Shown piece by piece: positions 42,418 through 51,868 of a DNA stretch of 64,000 nt. The first letter of the stretch is position 1, and each line of letters starts with the position of its first letter. The stretch covers positions 1-64,000 of the forward strand of contig CAJTCV010000020.1 in the NCBI GenBank assembly GCA_910574805.1, read 5' to 3'. Source of the DNA: Lachnospiraceae bacterium. Its GTDB lineage: Bacteria > Bacillota > Clostridia > Lachnospirales > Lachnospiraceae. Position numbers and translations under genes: made by a program. Under the pieces are notes generated by a model, which did not search any database, was not told the DNA's origin, and was given only the letters and a program-made list of their open reading frames with translations.

Positions 42418-44077
42418 CTACATCCTCCTCTCCCCTGAGCCAGCTCTGTACAAGCTTCGCAGCGATCTGCGGATTCTGATCCACAAAATCCGCGATATTC
42501 TGCTTCAGGCGCATGCTTCTCTGCATGCGCAGGTTCAGGATCTCTTCACTCGAACTCAAATCGTCATCCTCATCCAGTCCGGGCATTCCTGCGGGTTCCG
42601 GACCTTCCCCGAGCCCCAGATCGCTGGCGGAGAGCTGGTCGCCGCCTTCAAAGTCTTCATCCTGTGGTTCTCCGCCTTTCTTCCTGCGTCTCCTGCGCAG
42701 TAACAGGAACAAAAGCAACAGAAGAAGCAGTACAAGCCCTGCGATGATCGCAATCAGGATCGGAAGCGGTATCATCGTTGTCAGGATTCCCCACGTATCT
42801 TCCGGCGGATTGACGATCGGATCAGATACCACCGGCGCTCCCGGATCCCGGATAATCGTGATCCTGTCATCAGCCTCATCCACCGGGATACCTGCGGAAT
42901 TGGCTACCAGACGATACAGATCCGCCTGTGCCACACTGGTATTGTCCGTCAGGATAATGATACCGATGGAGGTATCCTCCAGAAAACCCGGATCCACCTG
43001 TCTCTGTTCCTTCAGTTCATTGTACAGCCACGTCCGGGAAGCACTTCCGCTGGTATAATCATCCGCTTCTTCACCAGTACCGTCATCATTCACATAACGG
43101 GGTTCATCTGCATCCGCATCTGTACCCACAACACCGCCTGCCTCCTGCGTACCCGTCCTGGAACTCTCGTTCACCACATCCTCAGTCTGCAGAAGCCCGG
43201 TCTTATCCTCATCGCCCACCTTCTCCGGCACGGTATACTGCGTGCTCTCCTGGATGAGCTTTTCCATATTCATGGTTCCCTTGACAGATACCGCCACATT
43301 GCCGACGCCATAGAGCTTTTCCAGCACATTTCTTACATTGGCGGCGATACTGCTCTCCAGCATGGACGTAAGGCTGACCATATCCGTGCCGGTGGAACCT
43401 CCGTTCCCTCCTACCTCCAGCATGGTCGCACCATCCAGCACCACAACTTCGGTAAAGTTCATACCGCGGACCGAATGAGCAACCAGATTCTTCACTGCCT
43501 GCGCTTTGTCTTCTGTCAGGCTGCTTCCGTCCATCATGGTGATCACCACAGAAGCGGACGCCCCCTGAGATTCGTTATCCTCCAGCACATACCTCCGTTC
43601 GGACGCCTCGGCTATGTTCACTCTTGCCTCACGCACTCCTTCAAAGGAACGGATTGTTGCACCCAGCCGGTCCTGGAGTTCATACAATGTAATCTGCTTT
43701 TTATCGGACTCGGTAGTCATAAGCCCCGTATTGTCCAGATACATATCATATGCAAAACCATTCTTGGGGTAGCCCTGGAGCAGAAGCTCCACCCTTGTAG
43801 TCTCCACCACCGACTCCGGAACACGTATGGTCCCGTCAGAAGCATTATACTTGTAATCGATCGCCTTATCCTGAAGAAGGGTTCCGATCTGCTGAGCTTC
43901 CTCCTGATTCAATCCTGAAAATAATACGCTGTAATCCGATTTCCCTCCGATCCCCAGCGCAAGGATCGCGATCAGAGCTGCCACGACAGTCACACCCAGG
44001 ATCCCCATGATGAGATTCCTGGTCTTTTTGGACATCTTTTTCCAGCCCTCTTTCAGATTTTGCCAGCTTTCCTTCAT
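42368..44077 (-). CDS. fliF: flagellar MS-ring protein FliF
   Basis: Forms the MS ring in the membrane. About 569 aa from the ATG at 44077 (GGAG 8 bases upstream; a GTG at 44086 is the alternative). It has two membrane spans (about residues 20-43 and 440-465), the periplasmic YscJ/FliF domain between them, and the C-terminal FliG-binding peptide (IADFVDQNPQIAAKLVQSWL). The C-terminus overlaps fliG. Confidence 0.96.
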   Translation of the reverse strand: MKESWQNLKEGWKKMSKKTRNLIMGILGVTVVAALIAILALGIGGKSDYSVLFSGLNQEEAQQIGTLLQDKAIDYKYNASDGTIRVPESVVETTRVELLLQGYPKNGFAYDMYLDNTGLMTTESDKKQITLYELQDRLGATIRSFEGVREARVNIAEASERRYVLEDNESQGASASVVITMMDGSSLTEDKAQAVKNLVAHSVRGMNFTEVVVLDGATMLEVGGNGGSTGTDMVSLTSMLESSIAANVRNVLEKLYGVGNVAVSVKGTMNMEKLIQESTQYTVPEKVGDEDKTGLLQTEDVVNESSRTGTQEAGGVVGTDADADEPRYVNDDGTGEEADDYTSGSASRTWLYNELKEQRQVDPGFLEDTSIGIIILTDNTSVAQADLYRLVANSAGIPVDEADDRITIIRDPGAPVVSDPIVNPPEDTWGILTTMIPLPILIAIIAGLVLLLLLLLFLLLRRRRRKKGGEPQDEDFEGGDQLSASDLGLGEGPEPAGMPGLDEDDDLSSSEEILNLRMQRSMRLKQNIADFVDQNPQIAAKLVQSWLRGEEDVDGSRNRSAGGRKQSKQ

Positions 44078-44153
44078 ATTTTGCACTCCAACCTTCTGCC
44101 TTTATTACATTCGCCTGATATATACTTCCATATACCCCGGCATGACACAACGA

Positions 44154-44179
44154 TTGAAAGTGTGCCCGCACACTTTCAA
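44154..44179 (-). repeat. 12-bp palindromic hairpin after fliE
   Basis: TTGAAAGTGTGC and GCACACTTTCAA form a perfect inverted repeat around two bases, 10 bases after the fliE stop and without a T-run. A related GTTGAAA hairpin lies directly after the rplS stop (11469-11490). It is probably an RNA 3'-end or processing structure between fliE and fliF. Confidence 0.75.
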
Positions 44180-44189
44180 CCGCCATCGC

Positions 44190-44510
44190 TTATACGTTGA
44201 TCTTGATCAACTCGTTATATGCTTCCAGCGTCTTATTACGAAGGGTAAGCAGTACATCCACTGTCAACCCTGCCTTCGCTTCTGCGATTGGAAGTGTATG
44301 TGCATCCGCAAGCTGGCCGGTGGAGAGCAGATACTGCTTGTTCTCCACATCCGCCTGAGTCTCTTTCACCTGGTTAATGGCCATCTTAAATACATCTGTG
44401 AAGATCGCTGCCTGTCCATTGGACCGCGTTCTCTCTTCCTGGCCGTTTAACTGTCCTATGTTTCCTATATCTCCCCATATGGTCATGGGCGTGATGAATC
44501 CAGCCTCCAT
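44190..44510 (-). CDS. fliE: flagellar hook-basal body complex protein FliE
   Basis: MS ring-rod junction protein (106 aa). The C-terminal half matches the family: FKMAINQVKETQADVENKQYLLSTGQ, then HTLPIAEAKAGLTVDVLLTLRNKTLEAYNELIKI. AGGAG is 9 bases before the ATG. It is normally preceded by flgC; here a 218-base spacer with a terminator and promoter separates it from flgB. Confidence 0.95.
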   Translation of the reverse strand: MEAGFITPMTIWGDIGNIGQLNGQEERTRSNGQAAIFTDVFKMAINQVKETQADVENKQYLLSTGQLADAHTLPIAEAKAGLTVDVLLTLRNKTLEAYNELIKINV

Positions 44511-44543
44511 TTGAACCGTCTCCTTTTTCTCTGATGTCCTTTT

Positions 44544-44575
44544 ATTATATAAACCTTGTGTGAATTATATGTCAA
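44544..44575 (-). promoter_or_regulatory. Putative fliE promoter
   Basis: A perfect -35 TTGACA (44575-44570) is followed by TTATAT at 17 bases (44552-44547) or TATAAT at 20 bases (44549-44544), about 35 bases before fliE. It suggests that fliE starts a transcript separate from flgB. Confidence 0.6.
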
Positions 44576-44674
44576 AAAATACTCTGCCGCTCTAATGCGT
44601 CAAAATTCCCCAGCGTAATATCCCCTGACTCCCGTACCAGACGTACCTTTGCCTCCTTTTATCTGCACATTCAG

Positions 44675-44703
44675 AAAAAAAGGAGGGAGTATCTTCCTCT
44701 CCC
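44675..44703 (-). terminator. Putative terminator after flgB
   Basis: GGGAG and CTCCC (44699-44703 with 44685-44689) form a short stem followed, after TCC, by T7 on the minus strand, 26 bases after the flgB stop. The stem is short, so read-through is likely. Confidence 0.55.
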
Positions 44704-44728
44704 GAAAATCCCTCACAGAGGGAAATTG

Positions 44729-45121
44729 TCAGAACGAACGGGCCGCATTCTTCAGACGCGTAATATCATTGTTGAAAGAACTCAGGATATACTGATATTC
44801 GTATGCTGTACGCACCAGCTCCACCTGCTCCTGATCCACATCCACATTATTCCCGTCCAGTTTGGTCGACTCTGACCTGGTCGTATGAAGCCGCAGTCTG
44901 GATGCTTCGATCGCATCAGACACCGCCTGCCGGGGTGACCTGGAATACGAACTGGCATCAGACAGTCTTTTCTTCATCTCATCCTCAAATGTTATGTACT
45001 GGGATTTGAATCCCGGCGTGTCGTTATTGGTAATATTGTTGAGCGTCACTTCCTGTCTTGCCCAGAGATAGTCAAGCACCCTCTCTGTCAGCGCAACGCC
45101 GTTCCCATATATTCCCGACAT
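44729..45121 (-). CDS. flgB: flagellar basal-body rod protein FlgB
   Basis: Proximal rod protein (130 aa from the ATG at 45121, with GGAGG 10 bases upstream; an earlier ATG at 45142 is possible). LDYLWARQEVTLNNITNNDTPGFKSQYITFEDEM and the C-terminal helix (VELVRTAYEYQYILSSFNNDI) are typical. First gene of the flagellar cluster, behind a good sigma-A type promoter; flgC does not follow it. Confidence 0.95.
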   Translation of the reverse strand: MSGIYGNGVALTERVLDYLWARQEVTLNNITNNDTPGFKSQYITFEDEMKKRLSDASSYSRSPRQAVSDAIEASRLRLHTTRSESTKLDGNNVDVDQEQVELVRTAYEYQYILSSFNNDITRLKNAARSF

Positions 45122-45217
45122 ATCTGTTGTTCCTCCTGACATGCTGTCTCATTTGTTCATTATATTCTGATATCCGTGAAAGTAATTCCTCAGAATCATA
45201 AATTCCATTCGTCATTT

Positions 45218-45246
45218 ATCATACCATTATCTCATCAAGAAATCAA
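45218..45246 (-). promoter_or_regulatory. Promoter of flgB
   Basis: A -35 TTGATT (45246-45241) and -10 TATGAT (45223-45218) are 17 bases apart, with a leader of about 90 bases. Upstream, four TTTGTCA motifs (plus strand; 45315, 45325, 45386 and 45417) may be regulator sites. Confidence 0.75.
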
Positions 45247-45362
45247 GAAAATTAATTAATTCCGTCACAAAATTTTGTATAATTAACTGCCTCTTTGCAG
45301 CATGCTTTCCCACATTTGTCACACTTTGTCAGATAAAATCACATTTTTTCCCAATTGTGCCA

Positions 45363-45402
45363 AAAAAACAGGGGGCCCGCAGCACTTTGTCATAACGGGC
45401 CC
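45363..45402 (-). terminator. Terminator after the CZB chemoreceptor gene
   Basis: GGGCCCG and CGGGCCC pair (45396-45402 with 45373-45379), followed on the minus strand by CCTG and T7. It lies 37 bases after the gene's stop and insulates flgB from it. Confidence 0.92.
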
Positions 45403-45438
45403 TCTCGTATGATATCTTTGTCAAAAATATGTCAATTT

Positions 45439-47091
45439 CTAACCTTTCAGCCGGAAGCTTCCGATCAGTCTCTTCAGAAGCTGTGCCTGGCTTGCAAGCT
45501 CTTCGCTGGCCGCCGCACTTTCTTCCGAAGTAGCGGAATTGGACTGTACCACTGTGGAAATCTGAGAGATACCGTCCCGGATCGTGTTGATCGCCAGCTC
45601 CTGCTCTTTGGATGCATCGGAGATCTTCTTGATATCTGCCGTAACATTTTCTGCGCCTGCTACTACGGAATTCAGAGATTCCTGTGTCTTTCCCGTGAGA
45701 AGCGATCCATTTTCCACAACCGTCAGCGTCTTCTCAATCAGCGCTGTTGTATCCTTGGCCGCATCCGCGCTCTTGGCTGCCAGGTTGCGGACCTCATCAG
45801 CTACAACTGCAAAACCTTTACCTGCGCTTCCTGCCCTTGCAGCCTCCACAGCTGCATTCAGAGCCAGGATATTGGTCTGGAATGCAATATCCTCAATGGT
45901 CTTGATGATATGCTGGATCTCGCCGGAGCATGCGCTGATCTGATTCATTGCCTCAGCCATCTCCTGCATCTGTTCGTTGCAGACTGTGATGCTGCCGCCC
46001 ACAACATCTGCTTCTCTGGTTGTGGAGGCTGCCGTCTCTGCATTATTGTTGATCTGCACAGTCACACGCTCCACCATATTCAGCAGGTTATCCACCTCAG
46101 ACGCCTGCTCCGTTGCACCCTGTGCAAGGCTCTGTGCGCCGATGGCCACCTGATTCGCCCCGGAATCCACCTGGTTGGCAGAAGACTGGATCTGAGACAG
46201 TGTCTGATTGAGCTGTCTGCTGATGGTGGAGATCGCCGTCTGAATCTGTACGAAATCGCCGATATAGGTGATGCTGCTCTCCTTCCCCAGGTCTCCTTCC
46301 GCGATACTGTTGAGAATCTCTGTAATATCTGTAATATAAAGCTTCAGGTTCTTCACAGAAGTATTCAGAGAATCGGCAAGCTGTCCCAGCTCATCCTGAT
46401 TCTTCACATCGATCTGGAAATCCAGCTTTCCTTCCGAGAGCTGGCGGCTGGATTCCGTAATGGTCTGGATCGGCACAAGGATTCGCTTCACTACCAGCAG
46501 AACCAGCAGAACATTCATGAGCAGGATCAGCATCATGGTCACAAAACTCACAACTTCTGTGGTATAGATGGAACGGTTCAGGCTGTTCTGACTGTCATCC
46601 ACCAGACCCTGTGTAATCTCCGATACCTGATCCAGAATGCTCACCAGCTCATTTACATTGGCCTTGACCACATTCTGATACATCTCCTTTGCCTGGTCCG
46701 GATCGGTCTCATTCAGATCCAGAACTGTCTGTGCCGATTCGTGGATCGCCTGATGAATCGGTTTCATCTCTTCGATCAGGCTCAGGATTCTGCTGTCCAC
46801 CTCTGACAGGTCGGATTCATAAAACCATTTCCCGAGCACACAGCCTTTGTAGTCCTTGCTCCCTGTAAATTCCGTTCCCATGGAAACAGCCGAACACAGG
46901 TTCTCAACCCATCCATAATGTGCTTTTTCTGCAGTCAAAACCAGCGAATTAATATCCACTGCCTGATCCATGGCTCTGGTGTATGATCTGCTGGCGCTCA
47001 TACTGGTGATGGTGGTAATACCGCTGAAAACCACCGCCAGAAACACCAGCGCCACACGTATCAAAACCTCCTGTTTAATCGTACGCTTCAT
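45439..47091 (-). CDS. methyl-accepting chemotaxis protein with extracytoplasmic CZB zinc-binding domain
   Basis: Chemoreceptor of 550 aa. Spans at about residues 10-31 and 180-203 enclose an outside domain carrying the CZB pattern His58 (AHYGW), Cys84 ([11 protein letters not shown]), His113 and His117 (PIHQAIH), the usual 3His-1Cys zinc site. A HAMP domain follows (about 204-258), then the cytoplasmic signalling domain with the highly conserved hairpin tip ([22 protein letters not shown]). There is no C-terminal CheR-docking pentapeptide. Zinc or redox/oxidant sensing is inferred from the CZB family; most described CZB domains are cytoplasmic. Confidence 0.9.
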   Translation of the reverse strand: MKRTIKQEVLIRVALVFLAVVFSGITTITSMSASRSYTRAMDQAVDINSLVLTAEKAHYGWVENLCSAVSMGTEFTGSKDYKGCVLGKWFYESDLSEVDSRILSLIEEMKPIHQAIHESAQTVLDLNETDPDQAKEMYQNVVKANVNELVSILDQVSEITQGLVDDSQNSLNRSIYTTEVVSFVTMMLILLMNVLLVLLVVKRILVPIQTITESSRQLSEGKLDFQIDVKNQDELGQLADSLNTSVKNLKLYITDITEILNSIAEGDLGKESSITYIGDFVQIQTAISTISRQLNQTLSQIQSSANQVDSGANQVAIGAQSLAQGATEQASEVDNLLNMVERVTVQINNNAETAASTTREADVVGGSITVCNEQMQEMAEAMNQISACSGEIQHIIKTIEDIAFQTNILALNAAVEAARAGSAGKGFAVVADEVRNLAAKSADAAKDTTALIEKTLTVVENGSLLTGKTQESLNSVVAGAENVTADIKKISDASKEQELAINTIRDGISQISTVVQSNSATSEESAAASEELASQAQLLKRLIGSFRLKG

Positions 47092-47174
47092 GTCTGCTCC
47101 TCATATCCCCGGCACACTCTTTCGCGCGCCGTTATTTCTTATTTAATATACTATGAATATTCCATCCCAAGATG

Positions 47175-48962
47175 TCAATACTTGTCGCTGCCCCCATAAG
47201 AGACGCTCATATCCATATCATACCCCGGGTCGTAGGAAGAGGTATCGACTGCCGGACTGGATACGGGAAGCCCGCCGTCGCCTTCCAGACGGAACTTTCT
47301 CACCAGTTCGTTCAGGATCTGAGCCTGTCCGGACAGCTCCTCGCTGGCCGCCGCACTCTCCTCTGCCGTAGCGGAGTTGGTCTGTACCACGCTGGAAATC
47401 TGATCGATACCCAGCGTGATCTGAGAGATGGATTCCGCCTGATCTGCAGATGCCTTCGCGATGGTATCCATCATGCTGCTGGCTTCCTGGATATCATTGA
47501 TAACCACTTCCAGGGACTGTGCCGTCTCATCTGCAATCCGCTTGCCGTTCTCCACTGCCTGGAGCGAGTTCTCGATAAGCGCTGCCGTATTCTTGGAAGC
47601 CTCTGCCGATTTGCTCGCCAGGTTGCGGACCTCGTCTGCAACAACTGCGAAGCCTTTGCCTGCGGCTCCTGCCCTTGCCGCCTCAACTGCCGCGTTCAGC
47701 GCCAGAATATTGGTCTGGAATGCGATATCCTCGATCGTCTTGATGATCTTGCCGATCTCACCAGAGGAAGCATTGATATCCGCCATGGCCTGAAGCATAT
47801 CCTGCATACGGTCGTTGCTCTCTCCTGCCTTCTCGCCCACCTGCATGGACTTGTTGCTGGCTTCCTGTGCACCCTGTGCATTCTGGTTGATATTGTTGGA
47901 AATCTCGTTGATGGACGCTGCCAGCTCTTCCACAGAAGAAGCCTGCTCCGTCGCACCCTGAGACAGTGCCTGCGCTCCGGAAGATACCTGATCTGCTCCG
48001 GAGGATACCTGCGTTGCAGAACGGTTCAGAGTGGCAAGAGTCTCATTAAAGGTATCCTTAATCTTCTTCATGGAATGGAAGATCTTCTCATAGTCGCCCA
48101 CATAAGCGGAAGCTGCCTTGGAATGAACGGTAAAATCTCCATCCGCCATGGCTCCCAGAACCCTCTCAATGTCTCCCACGATAGCGCTGACTTCTTTTGT
48201 CACCTTGCCCATGCTTGCTGCCATGGAGCCAAATTCATCACCGGCACTGTAGTCCACCTGCACAGACAGATTTCCCACCACCATCTCTTTCATGGCCGCC
48301 TCGATGATCTTCACCGGTACGGTGATGCTCACGCTCAGGCGCAGAGCCAGAACAACCGTAATGACAAACGCCACTGCCGCAATGACAATGCCGGCCGCCA
48401 GAAGTCCGTTCAACTGAAGCATCTGATTATCAAAATTATTCTGGCAGGTGGTCCCAATCTCTGTATATGCCTCATTCAGAACTGCGGTATATTCTTCCAC
48501 CACCGGTATGTATTCATTATGAATAATCTCCCGCGCTGCCTGATTCCCCTCTTCGGTACGCAGAGCCGCCTGCTCCATCACCTTCTCCCTGACGCTTCCA
48601 TTATTCGTCATCAGGGTCAGGAACTGCTCCAGAAGAGTGGTATCTCCCTTATAGTCCCGGGACAGCGTCTCCACACTTGTACGGATATCGGAAATATTCT
48701 GATTAATAATCTGTGATCTCTGGGTGTAATCCTGCCCGTCCGTCGTCTCCACCACGAGCAGCATCTCCTTCAGCGCTTCCTGAAGTTTTGTCTTGACATC
48801 CTGTACTGTGGTCACCGCGACAAATTCTTCTTCGTAAAAACTCTGATAACCATTCTTGGATATGGCAATTCCTGAACAGGTAGCAATCACTGACACCAGG
48901 AACAGCACCAGTATAAGACCAAAACATACTATGAATTTTGTGTTGATTTTTAGGTTCTTCAT
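47175..48962 (-). CDS. methyl-accepting chemotaxis protein (4HB type)
   Basis: Chemoreceptor of 595 aa with N-terminal span (about residues 9-31), an extracytoplasmic four-helix-bundle type ligand domain (about 32-188), a second span (about 189-212), HAMP, and a signalling domain with the same conserved tip as its neighbour. The C-terminal tail is Ser/Tyr/Asp-rich and ends GGSDKY, without a typical CheR pentapeptide. The ligand is unknown. It is divergent from cheA and followed after 83 bases by the CZB receptor gene. Confidence 0.93.
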   Translation of the reverse strand: MKNLKINTKFIVCFGLILVLFLVSVIATCSGIAISKNGYQSFYEEEFVAVTTVQDVKTKLQEALKEMLLVVETTDGQDYTQRSQIINQNISDIRTSVETLSRDYKGDTTLLEQFLTLMTNNGSVREKVMEQAALRTEEGNQAAREIIHNEYIPVVEEYTAVLNEAYTEIGTTCQNNFDNQMLQLNGLLAAGIVIAAVAFVITVVLALRLSVSITVPVKIIEAAMKEMVVGNLSVQVDYSAGDEFGSMAASMGKVTKEVSAIVGDIERVLGAMADGDFTVHSKAASAYVGDYEKIFHSMKKIKDTFNETLATLNRSATQVSSGADQVSSGAQALSQGATEQASSVEELAASINEISNNINQNAQGAQEASNKSMQVGEKAGESNDRMQDMLQAMADINASSGEIGKIIKTIEDIAFQTNILALNAAVEAARAGAAGKGFAVVADEVRNLASKSAEASKNTAALIENSLQAVENGKRIADETAQSLEVVINDIQEASSMMDTIAKASADQAESISQITLGIDQISSVVQTNSATAEESAAASEELSGQAQILNELVRKFRLEGDGGLPVSSPAVDTSSYDPGYDMDMSVSYGGSDKY

Positions 48963-49251
48963 TGTAACCCCTCCTTGTCAAACGTTTCGGATCCGCTTCA
49001 CCTTCAGGGAAGCCCGCCGCTATCTTTTAATATTTCGACGGGTTTTCTTCTTTTATAACACATCTTAAGCAAATTTTTTTAAATTTTTTATAAAAAAAGG
49101 AACAAATCCCTTATCCCGCCTCTGTTTTCGCCGATAAATATTCTAGTATGCCATAGTCTGCCATACTATTTTTACAGCAGGCTCTTTGTTTTATGCAATC
49201 TATACAGCAGAGAATGCAGCGACTATAATCAAAAGACAGGTGGTGTTTATA
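48963..49251. promoter_or_regulatory. Divergent regulatory region between the chemoreceptor and cheA
   Basis: Toward cheA there is a sigma-28-like -10 GCCGATAA (49130-49137) with only a poor -35 (TTAT, 49111-49114), and a sigma-A-like pair TATACA (49201-49206) and TATAAT (49224-49229) 17 bases apart. Between them lie an inverted repeat AGTATG/CATACT (49145-49150 and 49162-49167) and a direct repeat of TGCCATA with a 10-base period. No clear promoter toward the chemoreceptor was recognised. Confidence 0.5.
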
Positions 49252-51351
49252 ATGGATAACGGTATGGAAGGTATGCTCGATACATACCTCTTTGAGACAA
49301 ATTCTCTACTGGACCAGCTGGACGAGATGCTGGTGAAGGACGAGAAGATCGGTGATTTTTCATCCGATGATGTCAATGAGATCTTCCGCATCATGCACAC
49401 GATCAAGGGTTCTTCCGCCATGATGGAGTTCGGCCCTCTTGCGAGTATCGCACATCATATAGAAGATCTGTTCTTCTATATCCGCGACAAGGGGATCGAT
49501 TCTCTGGATCCGGAACACAAAAAGGAGCTGTTCAACCTGATGTTCCGCTCTGAAGACAGCCTGAGAAGTCAGGTGGAAAAGGTGGAGAACGGAGAAGCTC
49601 TGGATACGGATATGGACTCCTTCGCTTCGGAGATCAACCAGTTCCTGAAGAAGATCAGCGGAGCCGCATCCGACGAACCGGAGGCAGCCGCGCCCGATGC
49701 CGGAGGCGCTCAGGGAGCCGCACCGGACAGCCTGACAGCCGCGGGGAATCTTCCCGCTGATGACACGGCCGTATGCTATCTGCATATATTTCTGGACGAA
49801 GGGATCGGCATGGAGAACCTGCGTGCCTTCATGATCATCAATTCCATGAAGGAATGCGAAGTGGACTTCAACTACTATCCGCCGGATATGGATACCAATC
49901 CGGAGACCTGCGCCTCCATCATTGAAGAAGGCTTTTATCTCGCCTTTGCAGACGGAGAGATGGCGGCAAAAGCGGAGGATCTGCTGAAATCCCAGGGACA
50001 TATCCGTTCCTATGAACTGATCATGGTTCCGGAGCCGGAACCTGCACCGGAGGCTCCCAGGGCTTCGGAAAGCGCTCCTGCACATGCGGCAGCTGCTCCT
50101 GCCCCGGAACGCAAGGAAGCTCCCCAGAAGGCAGCTCCTGCAGGCGCACCGGTGAAGCAGAATCTGATCAGCGTGAATCTGACCAAATTAAATGACCTGA
50201 TGGATATCGTGGGCGAGATCGTCATCACGGAATCCATGGTTACTTCCTGTCCGGAGCTCGATCAGCTCAACCGGGACAGCTATGACAACTTTATGAAATC
50301 TGCCCGTCAGCTCCGCAAGCTGACCGACGATCTGCAGGATCTTGCCATGTCTCTTCGGATGGTGCCCATCTCCGGCGTCTTCCAGAAGATGAACCGGATC
50401 GTCCGCGACATGAAGCAGAAGCTGGGCAAGGATGTACGCCTCACCCTGATCGGCGAGGATACAGAGGTCGACAAGACCATCGTGGACAGCATCCAGGATC
50501 CCATTATGCATATGGTCCGCAACTCCATGGACCACGGAATCGAGGATACGGCTGACGAACGTATCGCTGCCGGCAAGAATCCTCAGGGTGAGATCGTGCT
50601 CTCCGCCACCCATACCAGCAACGAGGTTATCATCTCCATCGCCGATGACGGCAAGGGGATGAATCCTGACAAACTCCTGGCAAAAGCAAAGGAAAAAGGC
50701 ATTCTTGTAAAGCCGGAAAATGAATATACGAAGAAGGAAGCCCTGGGTCTCATCATGCTGCCCGGCTTCTCCACCAACCAGGAGGTTACCGAATTTTCCG
50801 GCAGAGGCGTCGGTATGGACGTGGTGAAGAAGAACGTGGAAAGCGTCGGCGGAGTTGTCTCCCTGACCAGTGAGGAAGGACAGGGAACCACCTTCTCCAT
50901 CAAGATTCCTCTGACCCTCTCCATCATGGACGGTATGAAAGTGACGGTGGGACGTTCGATCTTTACGATCCCCATCGCCAATATCCGCCAGTCCTTCAAG
51001 ATTACCGCAGATGAGATCATCTACGATGAGAACGGCAATGAGATGGTGGAGCGCATCGGCGGCTTCTATCCCATCGTCCGTCTGCATCAGTTCTACAGCA
51101 TTGAGACCGAGGTTCTGCAGCCGGAGGACGGTATTCTGATCTGGGTGGAAACCAGCGATCATTCCTTCTGTCTGTTTGTGGATGACCTGATCGGAGAACA
51201 GCAGGTAGTGGTGAAACCGTTCCCCGCATTCCTGAACTGTTTTGAACTGAAGAATTACGGCATCGGCGGCTGTACGATCCTGGGCGACGGCAATATCAGT
51301 ATTATTCTTGATATTCCGAGCCTGCACACGGCCACCCTTGAAGGATTTTAG
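49252..51351 (+). CDS. cheA: chemotaxis histidine kinase CheA
   Basis: Histidine kinase that phosphorylates CheY and CheB. From the ATG at 49252 (699 aa, AGGTGG 8 bases upstream) it has P1 with phospho-accepting His49 (IMHTIKGSSAMM), an Ala/Pro-rich linker, a P2-like CheY-binding domain (about 165-260), a second linker, P3 dimerisation (NLTKLNDLMDIVGE region), P4 kinase (MVRNSMDHGIED N-box, ADDGKGM G1-box, SGRGVGMDVV G2-box) and a P5 CheW-like domain. First gene of cheA-cheW-cheR-cheB, separate from the main flagellar operon. Confidence 0.97.
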   Translation: MDNGMEGMLDTYLFETNSLLDQLDEMLVKDEKIGDFSSDDVNEIFRIMHTIKGSSAMMEFGPLASIAHHIEDLFFYIRDKGIDSLDPEHKKELFNLMFRSEDSLRSQVEKVENGEALDTDMDSFASEINQFLKKISGAASDEPEAAAPDAGGAQGAAPDSLTAAGNLPADDTAVCYLHIFLDEGIGMENLRAFMIINSMKECEVDFNYYPPDMDTNPETCASIIEEGFYLAFADGEMAAKAEDLLKSQGHIRSYELIMVPEPEPAPEAPRASESAPAHAAAAPAPERKEAPQKAAPAGAPVKQNLISVNLTKLNDLMDIVGEIVITESMVTSCPELDQLNRDSYDNFMKSARQLRKLTDDLQDLAMSLRMVPISGVFQKMNRIVRDMKQKLGKDVRLTLIGEDTEVDKTIVDSIQDPIMHMVRNSMDHGIEDTADERIAAGKNPQGEIVLSATHTSNEVIISIADDGKGMNPDKLLAKAKEKGILVKPENEYTKKEALGLIMLPGFSTNQEVTEFSGRGVGMDVVKKNVESVGGVVSLTSEEGQGTTFSIKIPLTLSIMDGMKVTVGRSIFTIPIANIRQSFKITADEIIYDENGNEMVERIGGFYPIVRLHQFYSIETEVLQPEDGILIWVETSDHSFCLFVDDLIGEQQVVVKPFPAFLNCFELKNYGIGGCTILGDGNISIILDIPSLHTATLEGF

Positions 51352-51366
51352 GAGGGAGGAATAGAT

Positions 51367-51849
51367 ATGGCTGAACAAACGACACTCAACGAAGAGCTCC
51401 TTGAGCTGCCGGAGACAGACGAAGCGACCACAGTGGAGCGCTGTCTGACCTTCAAATCCGGCGACCTGATCCTGTATATCAGTACCCGGCACGTGATCGA
51501 GATCATCAATAATTATTCGATCACCAATCTGCCTCTGGTACCACCTTATATCAAAGGCATCATCAATCTGAGAGGGCAGGTACTCCCTGTGGTGGACATT
51601 CAGATGCGCATGGGCAAATCAGAGGCGGAATGCGGCAATGAGACCTGCATCATCGTCCTGGATATTGATTCTGTCTCTCTTGGCATCATTGTGGACTCTG
51701 TACGCCAGGTGATCGACATCGATCTGAAAAATGTGCGTCCGATCCCGCTGAAGCGCCAGCAGAAGCTCCTGGACGGCATGGTGACCATGGAGGACGGCAG
51801 CGTCTTCATGTCTGTGGACTGTCAGGCTCTGGCCAAAGCGCAATATTAA
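51367..51849 (+). CDS. cheW: chemotaxis coupling protein CheW
   Basis: Couples chemoreceptors to CheA. The 160-aa protein has the two-subdomain CheW fold, with PPYIKGIINLRGQVLPVVD and LGIIVDSVRQVI as the conserved segments. GGAGG precedes the ATG, and the gap to cheA is 15 bases. A second coupling protein, CheV, is encoded at the end of the flagellar cluster. Confidence 0.97.
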   Translation: MAEQTTLNEELLELPETDEATTVERCLTFKSGDLILYISTRHVIEIINNYSITNLPLVPPYIKGIINLRGQVLPVVDIQMRMGKSEAECGNETCIIVLDIDSVSLGIIVDSVRQVIDIDLKNVRPIPLKRQQKLLDGMVTMEDGSVFMSVDCQALAKAQY

Positions 51850-51868
51850 ACGATATGGGGTGATTTAG

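Noticed and set aside
47172-48716. 514-codon open frame on the plus strand
   Set aside because: Antisense to a chemoreceptor gene with full HAMP and signalling domains; it is a shadow of repeated receptor codons.
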